From Neofusicoccum parvum (taxonomy: Eukaryota; Ascomycota; Dothideomycetes; Botryosphaeriales; Botryosphaeriaceae), in the NCBI GenBank assembly GCA_020912385.1, contig CP087206.1, positions 3,596,001-3,660,000 of the forward strand: DNA of 64,000 nucleotides, read 5' to 3'. The position numbers and the translations under genes are program-made. Numbering within the stretch: the first letter of the stretch is position 1; each line of letters begins with the position of its first letter. The notes under the pieces were generated by a model, which did not search any database, had not been told where the DNA came from, and was given only the letters and a program-made list of their open reading frames with translations. Below are positions 18,776-30,028 of the stretch, piece after piece.

Positions 18776-21070
18776 ATGGCCCCCTCCGCCGTGCCCGTTG
18801 AGGGCTATGCAGCCGCCAGCGCTGACGATGAGTCACTGGCACGGCCAACAAAGAGGCTGCGACTTGATCCTGCGGACGCTCGCTCCGACCTTGACAGCGA
18901 AGAGCCTGCAGCCATCCCTCCACATCCGCTTGGCGTAAAGCCGGCCGGAAATGCTCTGACGGCAAGTGTCAACCTGAAGGCAAATGCCGGCCTTTTCTCC
19001 TTTCTGCCGGATGAGCTGTTAGCACAGTTGCTTGAGTTCCTAGATGCGTCCGCGCTTATAAGTCTAGGAGGCACTTGCAAAGCTCTGTACGCCTTCACGC
19101 GGTCCGACGAGCTTTGGAGGGCGCTTTTTACTGAGTAAGTTCCTTTGGATCAAACCAACTCTCATTCCCTGTCCTTTTTCCCAGTTCCGTATTTTTTTTT
19201 TTTCAAACTGTTTTAAGAGTACCAATCTTCACCTTTCTTATCATTCTAAATCTAAGCTAGCGTTTGCGTGCACATTTTCTTTACATCCCATCATTCAAGG
19301 TAGTGTTGTCCAGAGATGAATAGTACCCGCTTTGGTGGTCGACAGTCTTTGAGGCCTTCGAATAGACGCCCATTTCCATTTTTGTTATTTAAGTCCACAG
19401 ACAAGCTCAGAAGCGAGCAGCCACTTACGTTTAGCGTTGAGCCAATGCAATCACACTGCTGGTGGGAAGTTGTCGGAGTATCGTCACACTTATCATGGGA
19501 TGAGAACACCTCCCTTGCACACCCAACAGTGCCTGAAGTTCCCCCCTATCTTGCTTTCTACCCAGCATCAATCATCCGAATCCCAGCCATACCTACTACA
19601 ATATACTGAACAGCTTGTAGATCCCACAAATCCGACTTTCAATGGCGTGGTTCATGGCGATCTACCTATCTGTCCATGCCCAAAACCAACGAGGCGCACA
19701 TTGACTGCTCTGGCTTGTTCTCTGACATACTTTATCGCCCGTTCCAATGCACCTACACCTCTCTCAAGCCGTATACGACAAAGATACCACTACAGAATGA
19801 GATCCCGCGCATGTCAGACTTGACGCATGAAGAGTTTTCCAGTAAATGGACCAACAAACCATTCGTTCTCACCGCGCCTGTCAAAGACTGGCCTGTATAT
19901 GGAACATGGACCACGCAACACCTACTCGAGAAATATGCGGATGTCTCGTTCCGTGCCGAAGCTGTTGACTGGCCGTTAATGACCTACGTCGACTACATGG
20001 ACAACAGCGTTGATGAGAGTCCTCTCTACCTATTTGACCGTAGTTTTGCGGAGAAAATGAAGATTGCTGTTGGCAAGGATAAAGAAGACGCTGCGTACTG
20101 GGCACCAACTTGCTTCGGCGAGGATCTCTTTGAGGTACTTGGAGAGCAACGACCGGATTCTCGATGGATGATCATGGGCCCGGCAAGAAGTGGAAGCACA
20201 TTTCACAAAGATCCTAATGCCACCAGGTAAGCTCTTCTCCAGGCACTGCTAGATGAAATTATTGCTTGCTCGATTTGTACGAGGTCGGTTCGGATAGTGT
20301 TGCAACATCTGCGTACCCTCATGGGCAGCTGAAGCATTCGTCCGGACGCGAGCGTGCAATCAAAGGACTGCCAAACCTACCCGGATGAATGCTTCGAATG
20401 CCCTTGTGTGAAGAGCACGTTCTTGTTGCAATACTTCACGACCTGACCACGTCTGGGCGAAGTCGCTTGCAGTCAATGCTAACACGATATCAAATGCAGC
20501 GCGTGGAATGCTGTCCTCACTGGCTCGAAGTATTGGCTCATGTTCCCATCATCAGCCAAACTTCCTCCCCCTCCTGGGATTATCCTTTCAGAGGACTCGT
20601 CCGAGATCACTTCGCCGCTCAGCATTGCGGAATACTTGCTGTCCTTCCACGAGATTGCTCGCGCCACGCCCGGCTGCCGCGAAGGAATCTGCTATGCTGG
20701 AGAGGTCCTCCACGTTCCGTCAGGATGGTTCCATCTTGTCCTGAACCTCGACGAGAGCATTGCTCTCACGCAAAACTTCGTTCCTCAATCCAAGCTGGCC
20801 GATGTTCTGGGGTTCTTGAGGGACCAAGCCGATCAGACCAGCGGGTTCAAGGACGAAGTTACAGATCCATTCGGGCTGTTCGTCCAAAAGCTGGGAGAGG
20901 TGTATCCGCGAATATTGGAGGAGGGCATGCAGGAATTAGAGAGGAGAGGAAAGCCCAGAGGTCGGGGCAGGTGGGAGGAGCTGGTCAAGGGTGGCGAGGC
21001 GGCGGAAGGAGAAGAGCAAGGCGGGTTCACGTTCGGATTCGGTGGTGACGAGGACGAAGAAATTCCGTGA
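18776..21070 (+). CDS. F-box and JmjC-domain 2-oxoglutarate oxygenase
   Basis: Three exons, 18776-19134, 19621-20226 and 20500-21070, give 511 aa. The N-terminus is charged and holds a basic PTKRLRLD motif, possibly nuclear-targeting. An F-box-like segment follows (SFLPDELLAQLLEFLDASAL...LWRALF). Exon 2 opens with FQWRGSWRSTYLS, typical of this family. The JmjC core has FHKDPNATSAWN (Fe ligands H and D, about residue 315), the 2OG lysine in GSKYW, and the third Fe ligand in GWFHLVLN (about residue 398). All cofactor residues are present, so an active hydroxylase or demethylase is expected; the layout is closest to JMJD6/FBXO-JmjC proteins. The substrate is unknown. Intron 1 is 486 nt and intron 2 is 273 nt, the latter carrying a palindromic repeat. 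Confidence 0.9.
20321..20404. repeat. palindromic repeat family, copy 4 (inside JmjC intron 2)
   Basis: The left arm is GGGCAGCTGAAGCATTCGTC continuing CGGA; the right arm on the other strand is GGGCATTCGAAGCATTCATC continuing CGG. The arms match beyond the core, so this is the best copy for defining the ends. It sits wholly inside the intron. Confidence 0.85.
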
Positions 21071-21920
21071 GTCTAGCAGCGTCGCTACGGGCCGGGAAGT
21101 CTGGCGCCTGGGGCAAAAGCCAGTCTGAGCGCAGCAGCTTGGTGCCTCACCGGCGAGCCGGGGCAGTTGACTTTGGGCGTGAAACGATAGAGCAATGATT
21201 ACCCTCAGAGCTGAAACCAATGACTGTCTTGTGCCGCACCGCCAGGTCTGCACAGCCCGCAAGGCAACGATGAAGGTAGCAAGCGCGAGGGCGGCTGGGC
21301 ATGTTGCAGGTGTAGAGGCTGACGCTGCGGCAGCGAGACGGCGTGTGCACCCACCCCATTGGCGCGACAGAGGACCCTTTGGTGCGGTTCCACGACGCGC
21401 GCCGCCGGAGGGCTGCTGAGCGACGCGTTGAGCAGACGCGGGCGCCGGCGATCCAGCAACGACACAAGCCGGCCGGCTCGTGTGGTGAAAGCCGCCTGGC
21501 GCGGTGTGGCCTTCTCCCTTTCCCTTTCGGCGCCGGTGAGCAGCGTCGCGGCGCCGCCAATCAGCTCGACCAGGTCCGTGCCCCTACCCCAGGATGATGC
21601 CGCCCTGCCGCCCTACAAGCAGGTGGTATTCCGCAGAGGCTCGACGTGCTCCCGTTCACCTCACCGACTGCGCCAGAGCCCCTCTCCGTGCACTGCTGGC
21701 CGACCACGGCGCCACCGTCCTTTGCATTCCGCCGCCCGCCGCTCCCTCATCTGGACCACCCTCGCCCCAGCTCGCGGCGGGGCCCGTTTGCGCTTACGCC
21801 AGCCGCCGACTGACAGCACTCCACCCTTAAGCACCTCCTCTCGACGTCCGCCCACACCCCCCGCGACCACTGCTCCTGCAGCGCCCGCCCGCCGCGCCCG
21901 CACCGCCGCGCGTCCGCATC
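21071..21920. other. intergenic, promoter/leader of CCCH-Smr gene
   Basis: GC-rich, becoming C-rich near the downstream start. No supported gene; several long open frames here and overlapping the next gene are composition artefacts. Confidence 0.5.
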
Positions 21921-24324
21921 ATGGTCTCAGACGACGTGTACGACCTCTGCCTGCCCGTCCTGCAGGACGACTCGCTCGAGGACGAGGACAAGACCGAGAG
22001 GCTCGAGGAACTGGTGCGCGAGAAGACGTCGCTGACCGGCAAGGCGCTCGAGGATGCCGTGCTGGACTCGCTCTGGCGCTTCCGCGGCGCCAGCAATTCG
22101 TCAGCCTCGCCGCCCCCGGTCCGCCATACAATCATCCGCCGCTCGTCGCCAGCTCCTTGGCAGGTCGCACGAGCTCCCACGCCCTCCAACTCCTCGCCGC
22201 GCATAGCACCGCCGCCCGGCTTCGGCGTCGCGCCCCCGGCCTTCTCGCGGGCCAAGTCTTCCACCGCGTCGCCCTTTACCTCGCCGCGCCCCTCGCCGCG
22301 CATGGCCTATGCCACGCCGCACATCCCCCATAGCCCGAACCTCAATGCGTACGAGTTCAGCGAGCCAAATCACACTCCCGACATCTACGGCGACTATGGC
22401 AGTGACACTGTGGACTGGCTGGTCAACGACGACGCCGCCAGTGTCTCCTCGTCACTCCACGGGGATGGCTCCTTGAACGGTGCCGCCGCCGAGTGGGTCC
22501 AGCCTTACACCGTGGACATGGACCCATACGACATGCTCCGGTCTATCCTACGCGACAACCGCTCGAATGAGGACATCGAGAAGGCCCTGGAGGAGAATGG
22601 CTACGACTTCACTGCCACTGTTCAGGCCATGATGGACAGCCAGAACGCAAGCCTCCAGCAGCCGACACCGGTCAGCCACCCCGAGAGGACCTTCCTCGTC
22701 GGCAAGTCCATGAGCCCCTCGTTCCGGCCCGCCACCCCTGCTGGCCAGGTCAAGACCAATGTCCTGTGCAAGTATTGGCTCGCAACTGGCCATTGCGCGC
22801 GAGCCGACTGTCGCTTCAGCCATGACCCGAGCAAGACGGTGTGCAAGTAAGTCAAACACTCTCAATGTCCTCATGATTAAGCAACTGTGATGCTGACCAA
22901 CGGAAAGGTACTGGCTGGCTGGGAACTGTCTCGCTGGCGACACATGCCTCTTCTCACATGACCCTACAAGCTTGATGTCCAAGATGATGCTCGACGGCAG
23001 CTCGACCCCTCCAACGCAGCCAAACTTCCAGGTTCAGGATTACGAGGCGTTCCCATCTCTTCAACAGACGGCGTCTCATCAATCGATTCACTATCATCAT
23101 GCTATGGAACAGTCTGCCCTAGAGCAGCTCTACGGCGTTCGGAACGTTGCTACACCTCCTCCCGGTCTCAACCCTTTCCCTACGTTCACGCCTAGCTCTC
23201 ACCGCACGCACTCCCGGCCTTCGAGCAGTCGCCAGATCTCGCATTCCCGCGCTTCGACCCCGTCTGCCCCCGCAGCCGATGATCCAGAGGCCTTCCCAAG
23301 TCTTGCATCAGCAGCCGCCAAGAGTGGAAAGAAGCATCATGGAAAGCGTGGCGGACATGGCCACGGCAACAAGGAGAACGGAGGACCGAATACGCTCGCC
23401 GATGTCGTCAAGATGTCCCCGTCCCCCGCCCCAGCCCAGCCACGCAAGGGCCTCAGGCCTGCGAAGAGCTTCAATGGGAGTAGAGAGAATAGTGCAGCCG
23501 CGCAGGCCATCCCTGCTCCTGAGCATATCCCTTGGCTTGAGACCGGCGATGCCGCAAACAAAGCCTATCTCAAGGCTCGCCAGGAGGCTTTCAAGCACGG
23601 TGGTCTGCGCAACAAGTTCCTTCAAAGGTATGTCTTTTCGTCGTTTATCAAAGGAAGATGGTAATAACTTCAACCAGTGCCGCTCAAGCATGGAACCGCA
23701 ACGATTCTCGCGCCGCTAAGGCCCTAAGTCTTCGAGGCCAAAGTGAGAATAACCTCATGCGCCAAGCTCATCGTGAAGCAGCCGAACATCTCTACAACGA
23801 ACGCAACAAGGATAATAGCCCTAACGCCAAAGAACTCTACGTTGACCTGCATGGTACGTCACCGCGTCTTTCGTTTCTACTCAATTCCCGATGGCACGAA
23901 GATGCTAAACTTAGTCCCAGGCCTCCATCCAGAAGAATCGGTGCAGTACCTGTCCAAGATTCTCATGCAACACCAGAACTCTACTCGTCCTATCTACGCC
24001 ATCACGGGTACCGGACACCACAGCAAGAACGGCAAGGATAAGGTCGGCAAAGCCGTCCGCGGCTTCCTCAACGAATGGCGTTACGTATTCCGCGAGTTCA
24101 GCGTGCCTGGCGACCGCGGTAATGTCGGCGGCATCCTCGGCATCGACCCCAGCTCGTGGGACCGCACTCTTGAGCGCGAGCGTCTCGACAGCGGCGTTGG
24201 CAGCAGTAATGGCGAGGATGATAAATCGGGTGATAAGCTTGGTGAGAGCACCAAGGTCAGGGTCATTAAGGCGGACCAGGCTGCAGGTGCGGGTGGTGTT
24301 CCTACGGGTCCGAGGGTTAGGTGA
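21921..24324 (+). CDS. CCCH zinc-finger, CUE-like, Smr-domain protein (putative mRNA endonuclease)
   Basis: Four exons, 21921-22846, 22908-23627, 23678-23853 and 23921-24324, give 741 aa. The N-terminal part is helical and acidic. A CUE/UBA-like segment lies near residues 195-235 (MLRSILRDNRSNEDIEKALEE...). Two CCCH fingers follow (CKYWLATGHCARADCRFSH and CKYWLAGNCLAGDTCLFSH), split by intron 1. Then comes a Pro/Ser-rich linker with repeated EAFPSL motifs, a DUF1771 helix pair (YLKARQEAFKHGGLRNKF...ENNLMRQAH) and a C-terminal Smr domain with VDLHGLH and TGTGHHS. Smr domains of the Cue2/NONU-1 type cleave mRNA on collided ribosomes in no-go decay, so a similar RNA-cleaving role is likely; the CCCH pair would add RNA binding. 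No targeting signal is visible. Confidence 0.92.
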
Positions 24325-25770
24325 CACAGTAGAAAGATATGAATTCAAATACAAATAGACTATCTCATCTCAACGGGTATGCCGTGACAGGACTTTCGCC
24401 CTCTGCGATTACGGAATGCCGTCCTTCGGTAAGTGTCAATGAACACAGTTCTTCTCATAGCTCACTCGTGACTACCAAAGACAGCAGGAAATGTGATGAA
24501 GCTCTCTCACTCCCCGAAGATGTTTCAAAGGTTTCTATAGCATTCCTGCTTATGAATGGGTAAATATCCAGTACAGCTTTTGTGGTTTTATTTTCTGCTC
24601 CCTCTTGTGTGCTTCTTGGCTTGATCTCGTGTCATCGTAGTGTTTTTAATCTGTTGTCTTACTTGACACACCCTCGTAGGTCGCGCACTACAATCTTGGT
24701 CGCTAGAGACTTGGTAGGATAAGAAACGTGAAGAGTTCAGGCATTAATCCGGATAGCGGAGTACAGTAGAAAAATCTCCAAAGCTATCCGGATAAATGCT
24801 TCAACCCCCCACGCTTTTCATCGGGTTGTAGACGTTAAAAGGATTCGCGTAAAGCCTTGAAAGGTGTGCTAAGAGTATCTCCCGAACTGGTGTCTTGTTG
24901 GCGGTATTTAAACAGCTGCGTATAAAGCATTCTCTTCTTAAAGAAAAACAAAGTGTTTAAGGGGCTATAGTGAAGGGTAGAATATAATACCAAAACAAAG
25001 AAGAAGAAAAAGTACTTAATACCAAGATAATAGTAAATCATATGGCCATGATAGGGCGTCGCATTCGCGCTTTAAGATCATGTTCCCAGGGCAATGCCAC
25101 GAAGCGGCGCAGATTGAGTTCGATATAAGGACGGAACTGTTTTAAAGTTCAATATGGTATCTTCTCCTTATTTAAAGATCCTCACAATGCTAGCTACCAT
25201 TCGCCGCTAGTCTTGGACAAATTAACAAAGTGATTACTTGCACTGTGTGCTCTTTCTTGATTAGGTAAACTTTAGTGGAGTAAAAGCATGGTGTACGTAT
25301 CTTCTGAGGCTCAGTATTGCCGAAGCAGCCTTCTAGATGAAGTTAAGTGTGGTGTGGCTTGTGGACACGGACAGATAGAGCGTGTTTTGAGTAAACCTTG
25401 CTACTATCTCAGCCCATTATTCGGACCATTCGGACAGGGATTGCAGCGAGCCTTACATCGCGGGGAACACTAGCTAGGATCACACCTCCATACCCGGTTC
25501 TTCTTTCACGCGGTCGCCACAGTCGAACGACCTCTCACAGAAAAACATGTTCAGATTCCCTTGCAGGGACAATCAATTAAGTCAATTCTTAATTCGTAAC
25601 TTTTAAATATCTTGAAACTCTCAATCCGAACTCCTCGCTATGCCTTTGCTAGAAATAATCCTGCTCCACGGGAGATGCGCGGTCGTAATCCCTCCTCGAG
25701 CGTCCTGGTCTAGAACATGCAGACCGTCATGGGTATCGATTCCTCCTGACAACTTTTATGCCCCAACCGC
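24325..25770. other. AT-rich intergenic with a palindromic repeat copy
   Basis: About 1.4 kb, distinctly AT-richer than its surroundings (especially 24550-25650). It contains repeat copy 5 and A/T homopolymer-rich stretches. No coding frame is supported. It may be decayed or repeat-derived DNA, but I cannot identify the source. Confidence 0.5.
24736..24804. repeat. palindromic repeat family, copy 5
   Basis: The left arm TTCAGGCATTAATCCGGATA continues GC; the right arm on the other strand is TTGAAGCATTTATCCGGATA continuing GC. The two 22-base arms match at 19 positions around a loop of about 25 bases, making this the cleanest foldback in the window. No obvious target-site duplication is seen. 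Confidence 0.85.
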
Positions 25771-26714
25771 TTAGTAACGTCCTCTCCTTCCACCCCTCTT
25801 CTTTCTCCCTTGCCAGCCGCCTCTGAACTTGCCCGGCCCACCTGCACCGGGATTCCTCTCCTCAAACCTCTCACGCTCCCTCTCCTCTTCCCTCCTCGCA
25901 TCCTCCTCCCGCTGCAGCCTCTCCCTCTCCAGCTCCTCCGGGCTCTTCTCCGCCCTCACCTCCGGCTTCTTCAGATCGTCCTGCCAGCGCGGGTGGGCAC
26001 CCTCCTGGCACGCCTTGCCGTTGGGGCAGAAGCCGGCGAGGTAGTAGCGGCAGATGCGGTCCTTGCGGACGTGCTTCTTCGCGCAGCGGGGGCCGAGCGG
26101 GCAGAAGCCGCGGTCGTAGTGCGGGCAGGGCGGGCGCTTGGACTCCGGGTCGATGTGCAGGTACAGGCAGTCGTCGCCGTTGGAGCAGGTGAGGTGCCGG
26201 CTGTAGTGGTTGCATTCGGGCATGCGCCGCAGGTTGTACTCGTGCAGGAACTCGCAGGCTTCGCCCTTCTTGCAGAGGCCGCGCAGCCAGTGCTTGCAGA
26301 CTAGACTGCCGTGGAAGGAGCTGCGGTTGCGAGGGTGTGTTAGCAGGTCGCGGGCATGGCGAGATCGGGCAAGGGTTTGGGATAGGGGGGCTGAGGTGAG
26401 ACGGGCTGGCCGAGATGGGAAGGGCGAGTGCTGATGTCAACGACGGGAGAGGCGCACTTGTTGAAGGCGGACGAGGTGGGATGCTTGTCCGGGCAGGCGT
26501 TGCCCAGCGGGCAGTGGCCCTGCTTGAAGGCATTGCAGATGGGCCGGCTGGGGTCGAGGCCGAAGCGATACTCGCGCTTGAGGAAGTCGCTGAAGCTGAA
26601 GGTGAAGTGCGGCTGCTTGTCGGGCTGCAGAATGCGGGCGGCGAGCGGCGGGCCGGCGGCGGCAGCGGCGACGGAGCTGCCACCGCGGAGCGGCTGCTGG
26701 AGGTCGATGGCCAT
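25771..26714 (-). CDS. YTH1: Yth1/CPSF30-type mRNA 3'-end processing zinc-finger protein
   Basis: Two exons, 26714-26458 and 26320-25771, give 268 aa. The product has five consecutive CCCH fingers: [77 protein letters not shown] and [20 protein letters not shown]. The order, spacing and [10 protein letters not shown] signature are those of Yth1/CPSF30, a subunit of the cleavage and polyadenylation factor that binds the poly(A) signal. A Glu/Arg-rich helix and a Gly/Arg-rich end ([12 protein letters not shown]) follow the fingers. The intron interrupts between fingers 1 and 2. The last zinc knuckle of metazoan CPSF30 is absent, as is usual in fungi. Confidence 0.95.
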
Positions 26715-28102
26715 GGCTGGCGGGCTGCGTGCGGGGCTGGACGGGCGGCGGGCAGTGGGACACGGAGGGCGGCGGGTGGTGTTTGCGGCGGGTGGTGCTG
26801 AGGCAAGGTCGCAGGTTGATCTCCAGGCCTTGCTGGGCGATCTGCAGAGCTCCTGCGAAGCTGGCGCGGGCTAACCCCGGAGCGTCGGCTGGCGTCTGCT
26901 GTCCCACAGGGCCCGCGCGGCACGTGAAGGCCGCATCGGTCGCCACCAGCGCGCCAATACTGCACGCTGCGACCAGACAGGGCACACGCGGCGCCGCTCG
27001 CATCCTTCCTGCGGGAATCCTCTTCCCGCGCGGCGCCGGCCAGCGCGCAGCCCGGGTCCTCGTGGCCGTGAGGCGCAGCGAGCTGTGCGATGCGATGCAG
27101 GTCGCCCGCCGTCAGACGCGTGCCGATCGCATCTACGTGCGCTGGCGGCTTCCGGCATGTCCCTCGCATGCCAATTTCGTGCATGTGGCGGCCGCTCGCC
27201 ATTGATCAATGGACGCAGCCATCGTGGAGCGGCCGCGAGACGAGCGCGCCTAGACGCTCCGCCGGCTTTGATACCAGACTATCCGCGTCGAGAGTATACA
27301 AGACCACGGCCCAGCGCGCCCAATTGGCCTCGCGCGGCCCTCCACCTCAGCACACACACCTCTCTAGCTCAGCCCGCGCTCCACGCCGTCGCCACTCTTA
27401 CAATCACTCCACTTGCAGCTCCACTGCCAACGAACAGCCATTGCGGCTAAAGGCTCCGTTCGCCGGTCAGACAAATCACATCCTGCCGTCTGCGACGTAG
27501 GCTCCGAGCCGATACGTCGGGAGCCTTGCATGAGCGGCCGGGATCAGGGCGCGCGAGATCTTCACTCCGCCAGCTTCGCCTATCCCACCTATCCCGCAAA
27601 TGCCTGGGACTGCAGCTGGAGTCCGGCTGGCTAGCTCCGCCCTGGTGCTGATGTTGACGCGGTGACGGCGAGGGCTCCACTCCGCCGCGCCCAGGTGTGA
27701 GGTAGATCTCCGCTCCCCAAATCAGATCTGCCGGAAGGAATTCCTGGGATGTTTCCCGCTTGCGCCATTGGCTGCGCAGCGGCCGCAGTCATTCTGATAT
27801 CAGAGCGCTTCGCTCCCCCAGCCGTGTGCAGGTCGTCGCGCTGCGCTGGATGGGGCCTGGGCGGACCTGCGCGCGCCATCCCGGCTGTCACAGTATCACT
27901 TGCCTTGGGGTGTGCGCCCAGGCGACTCGGGATCCGTACCGCGGAGCAGGGCTAGCGTCTGCTGGAGACCGGGGCCGAGATAATGATGCTCTCGCTCTCG
28001 ACTGATCACTTCATCGATGACAGCTGCTGTCCCCTGATGCCTGCCCGGACGGCTGCAGGCGTAGAAGTAGCATTCGACCCGGCGCGGCGGGCACAGAGCT
28101 GT

Positions 28103-28130
28103 TTGCCAGTTGCCAGTTGCCAGTTGCCAG
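28103..28130. repeat. 7-bp tandem repeat, four units
   Basis: Four perfect copies of TTGCCAG in the region upstream of the GH18 gene. Confidence 0.9.
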
Positions 28131-28166
28131 CCAGCTCCCGCAGCGCGTCCTGACGGGGCCGCCGAA

Positions 28167-28198
28167 GACCGTGGACCGTGGATCGTGGACCGCGGACC
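28167..28198. repeat. 7-bp tandem repeat, about four and a half units
   Basis: Imperfect copies of GACCGTG (GACCGTG, GACCGTG, GATCGTG, GACCGCG), 36 bases beyond the preceding array and with the same period. Confidence 0.8.
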
Positions 28199-28641
28199 CT
28201 CTCGGACGAGGTATATATCCACATGCCGCCCGCGCAAAACCTGCTTTGTCCCTGCGCGAATGCTGCGATTGGAAATGCCAGTTGCGTAAGTAGCGCCTCC
28301 GCTGGTCACTAGTCGGATGTCTCGCATAATCCCGCCAAAAATACACCCGAAGAGCTTGAGGCCTGCACCTGCGCCACGGCATTCTGTGCTAACGGGAGCG
28401 CCAACATGCTAGAGCCGTCGAGGCAGACGATCACGTCGCAAGATTTCTCCGCAGCCGCGCGCCTTCTTATGGCGGCTGGGACCCAAGGGCCCGCCAGTCC
28501 CGTCAGTCCCGTTTCTCCCGCGCTCCCTCCAGTGCCATCGCACAGACTGCCGACCAGCCGCGAAACCCTCGCCAGCTCTTCCGCCCAGCGTGCCGTTCCG
28601 CCGAAAAGCGCAGCCCTAGCGCGGGCTAAACCCAATCCAGC

Positions 28642-30028
28642 ATGCTGAGCGTCTTCGGCCCCAGGCCGCCCAACCGCCGCCTCCTGCACGACTCTCACGA
28701 CCAGCCGGCCAGCAGGTTTGGAGATCTGTCCAGCTCCTTCTTCGACTCGCCCACCATCAACATGTACTTCAATGGCGTCTACTACCCCAATTGGCACGTC
28801 TACAAGGGCCTGCCGCCCTCGGCCCTCAAGTTTGACGTCATCTCGCACGCGTTCTACGCCTTTGCTCACGTCAAGGAGGACGGCACCGTCTTCCTGAGCG
28901 ACGAGTGGGCCGACACCCAGATGGAGGTTGACGGCGTCCAGGGCTGTCTGCGCTCGTTTGCCGAGCTCAAGAAGAAGTACTCGGTCCTGAGAGTAGTCCT
29001 CTCCGTTGGCGGCGGCGGTGCCGCCAGCGCGCCGTTCCCCGCCGCAGCAAGCACTGATGAGACGCGTGAGCGCTTTGCTGCCACGGCAAAAGAGCTGGTC
29101 GTCAACTACGGCCTTGACGGCATCGACAGTAAGTTTGACTTTCCTTTCCGGCCGTCCCGGTTGAATCATCAGAGCATCGTTTCTCTGCCACAAAGGCAGA
29201 GAAACTTTCATACTTTGCAATCACGTTTGGCGGTCTCTACTTCTACGCCCGCTTCGTGTGCCCTCAGCCCGAGGCCCTCGTTTGTCTCAACATTTCAGCC
29301 CATGTACAAGGATCACGCGTCGTAACCCTCGCCTTCTTGACTAATCTCACTGCTTAGTTGATTGGGAGCATCCGAGCAACGGCCAACAAGGCGCCGATTA
29401 CATCCGCTTACTGGCAACCCTCCGCGCGTATCTTCCGGCTCCCCAGTATACGCTGACCTCCGCCATTGGGTGCGGAGAGTGGTGCCTGCAGCACATCAAC
29501 CTGGCCCAAGCTGCTTACTACCTGGATCTGGTGAACGTCATGACCTACGACTTCTCCGGCCCATGGGTGCCCAGCACAGAGCACCATGCACAGCTCTACT
29601 CCCCGCGGAGACCGCACAACGAGCACTGCCAGCTCTCGTGTCACAGCGCTGTCAACTATTTGGTCTCTCACGGTGTCCCGACCAACAAGATTCTGCTCGG
29701 CGTCCCCGCGTACGGACGCTCATTCACGGGCAGTCGTGGTGTCGGGCACTCGTATGACGGGCACGCCGGTGAGGAGGGCACGTTCGAGTACAAGGACCTG
29801 CCTCGCCCCGGCGCGAAGGAGTATGTGGATGAGAATACCGGCGCGGCATTCTGCGTTGGGGGAGACGGTGGATTCGTCACGTACGACAATGCGCAGACGA
29901 TCAGGATGAAGGCGCAGTACGTGAAGCAGAGCAATCTTGCAGGTCTCTTCTACTGGACGGGGACTGGAGATAAGCCGGATGACGAGAGTAGTCTTGTTTG
30001 GAACGGTTACGTGGGCATGCACAGCTGA
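28642..30028 (+). CDS. glycoside hydrolase family 18 chitinase, probably without signal peptide
   Basis: Two exons, 28642-29128 and 29358-30028, give 385 aa. The intron splits the catalytic motif exactly: LDGID before it and (I)DWEHP after it, giving DGIDIDWE with the acid/base Glu. Other GH18 marks are YYPNWHVYKG, the LSVGGGGA beta-3 motif, LDLVNVMTYDFSGPW, GVPAYGRSF and GLFYWTGTGD. The protein starts with a polar, Arg-rich stretch and no hydrophobic core, and an internal Met at 28762 begins just before the barrel; either way secretion by the classical route is not predicted. Intracellular class V chitinases involved in autolysis have this form. No chitin-binding module is present. The 229-nt intron holds a perfect hairpin. 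Confidence 0.92.
29179..29205. repeat. perfect 11-bp hairpin inside the GH18 intron
   Basis: Arms GTTTCTCTGCC and GGCAGAGAAAC are exact reverse complements around the 5-base loop ACAAA. It lies 50 bases after the splice donor. Confidence 0.9.

Larger units (their letters stand above)
26715..28641. other. long GC-rich intergenic with two 7-bp tandem repeats
   Basis: Holds the divergent promoters of Yth1 and the GH18 gene. Long open frames on both strands are produced by high GC content and have no motif. Two adjacent 7-bp tandem arrays occur at 28103-28130 and about 28167-28198. Confidence 0.5.

Noticed and set aside
25871..27202. 443-codon minus-strand frame overlapping Yth1
   Set aside because: It is Arg/Ala/Pro filler in a GC-rich region, overlaps the well-supported Yth1 exons in another frame and has no motif.
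28309..29220. 303-codon frame antisense to the GH18 exon 1
   Set aside because: It is antisense to a clearly homologous gene and has no recognisable domain.
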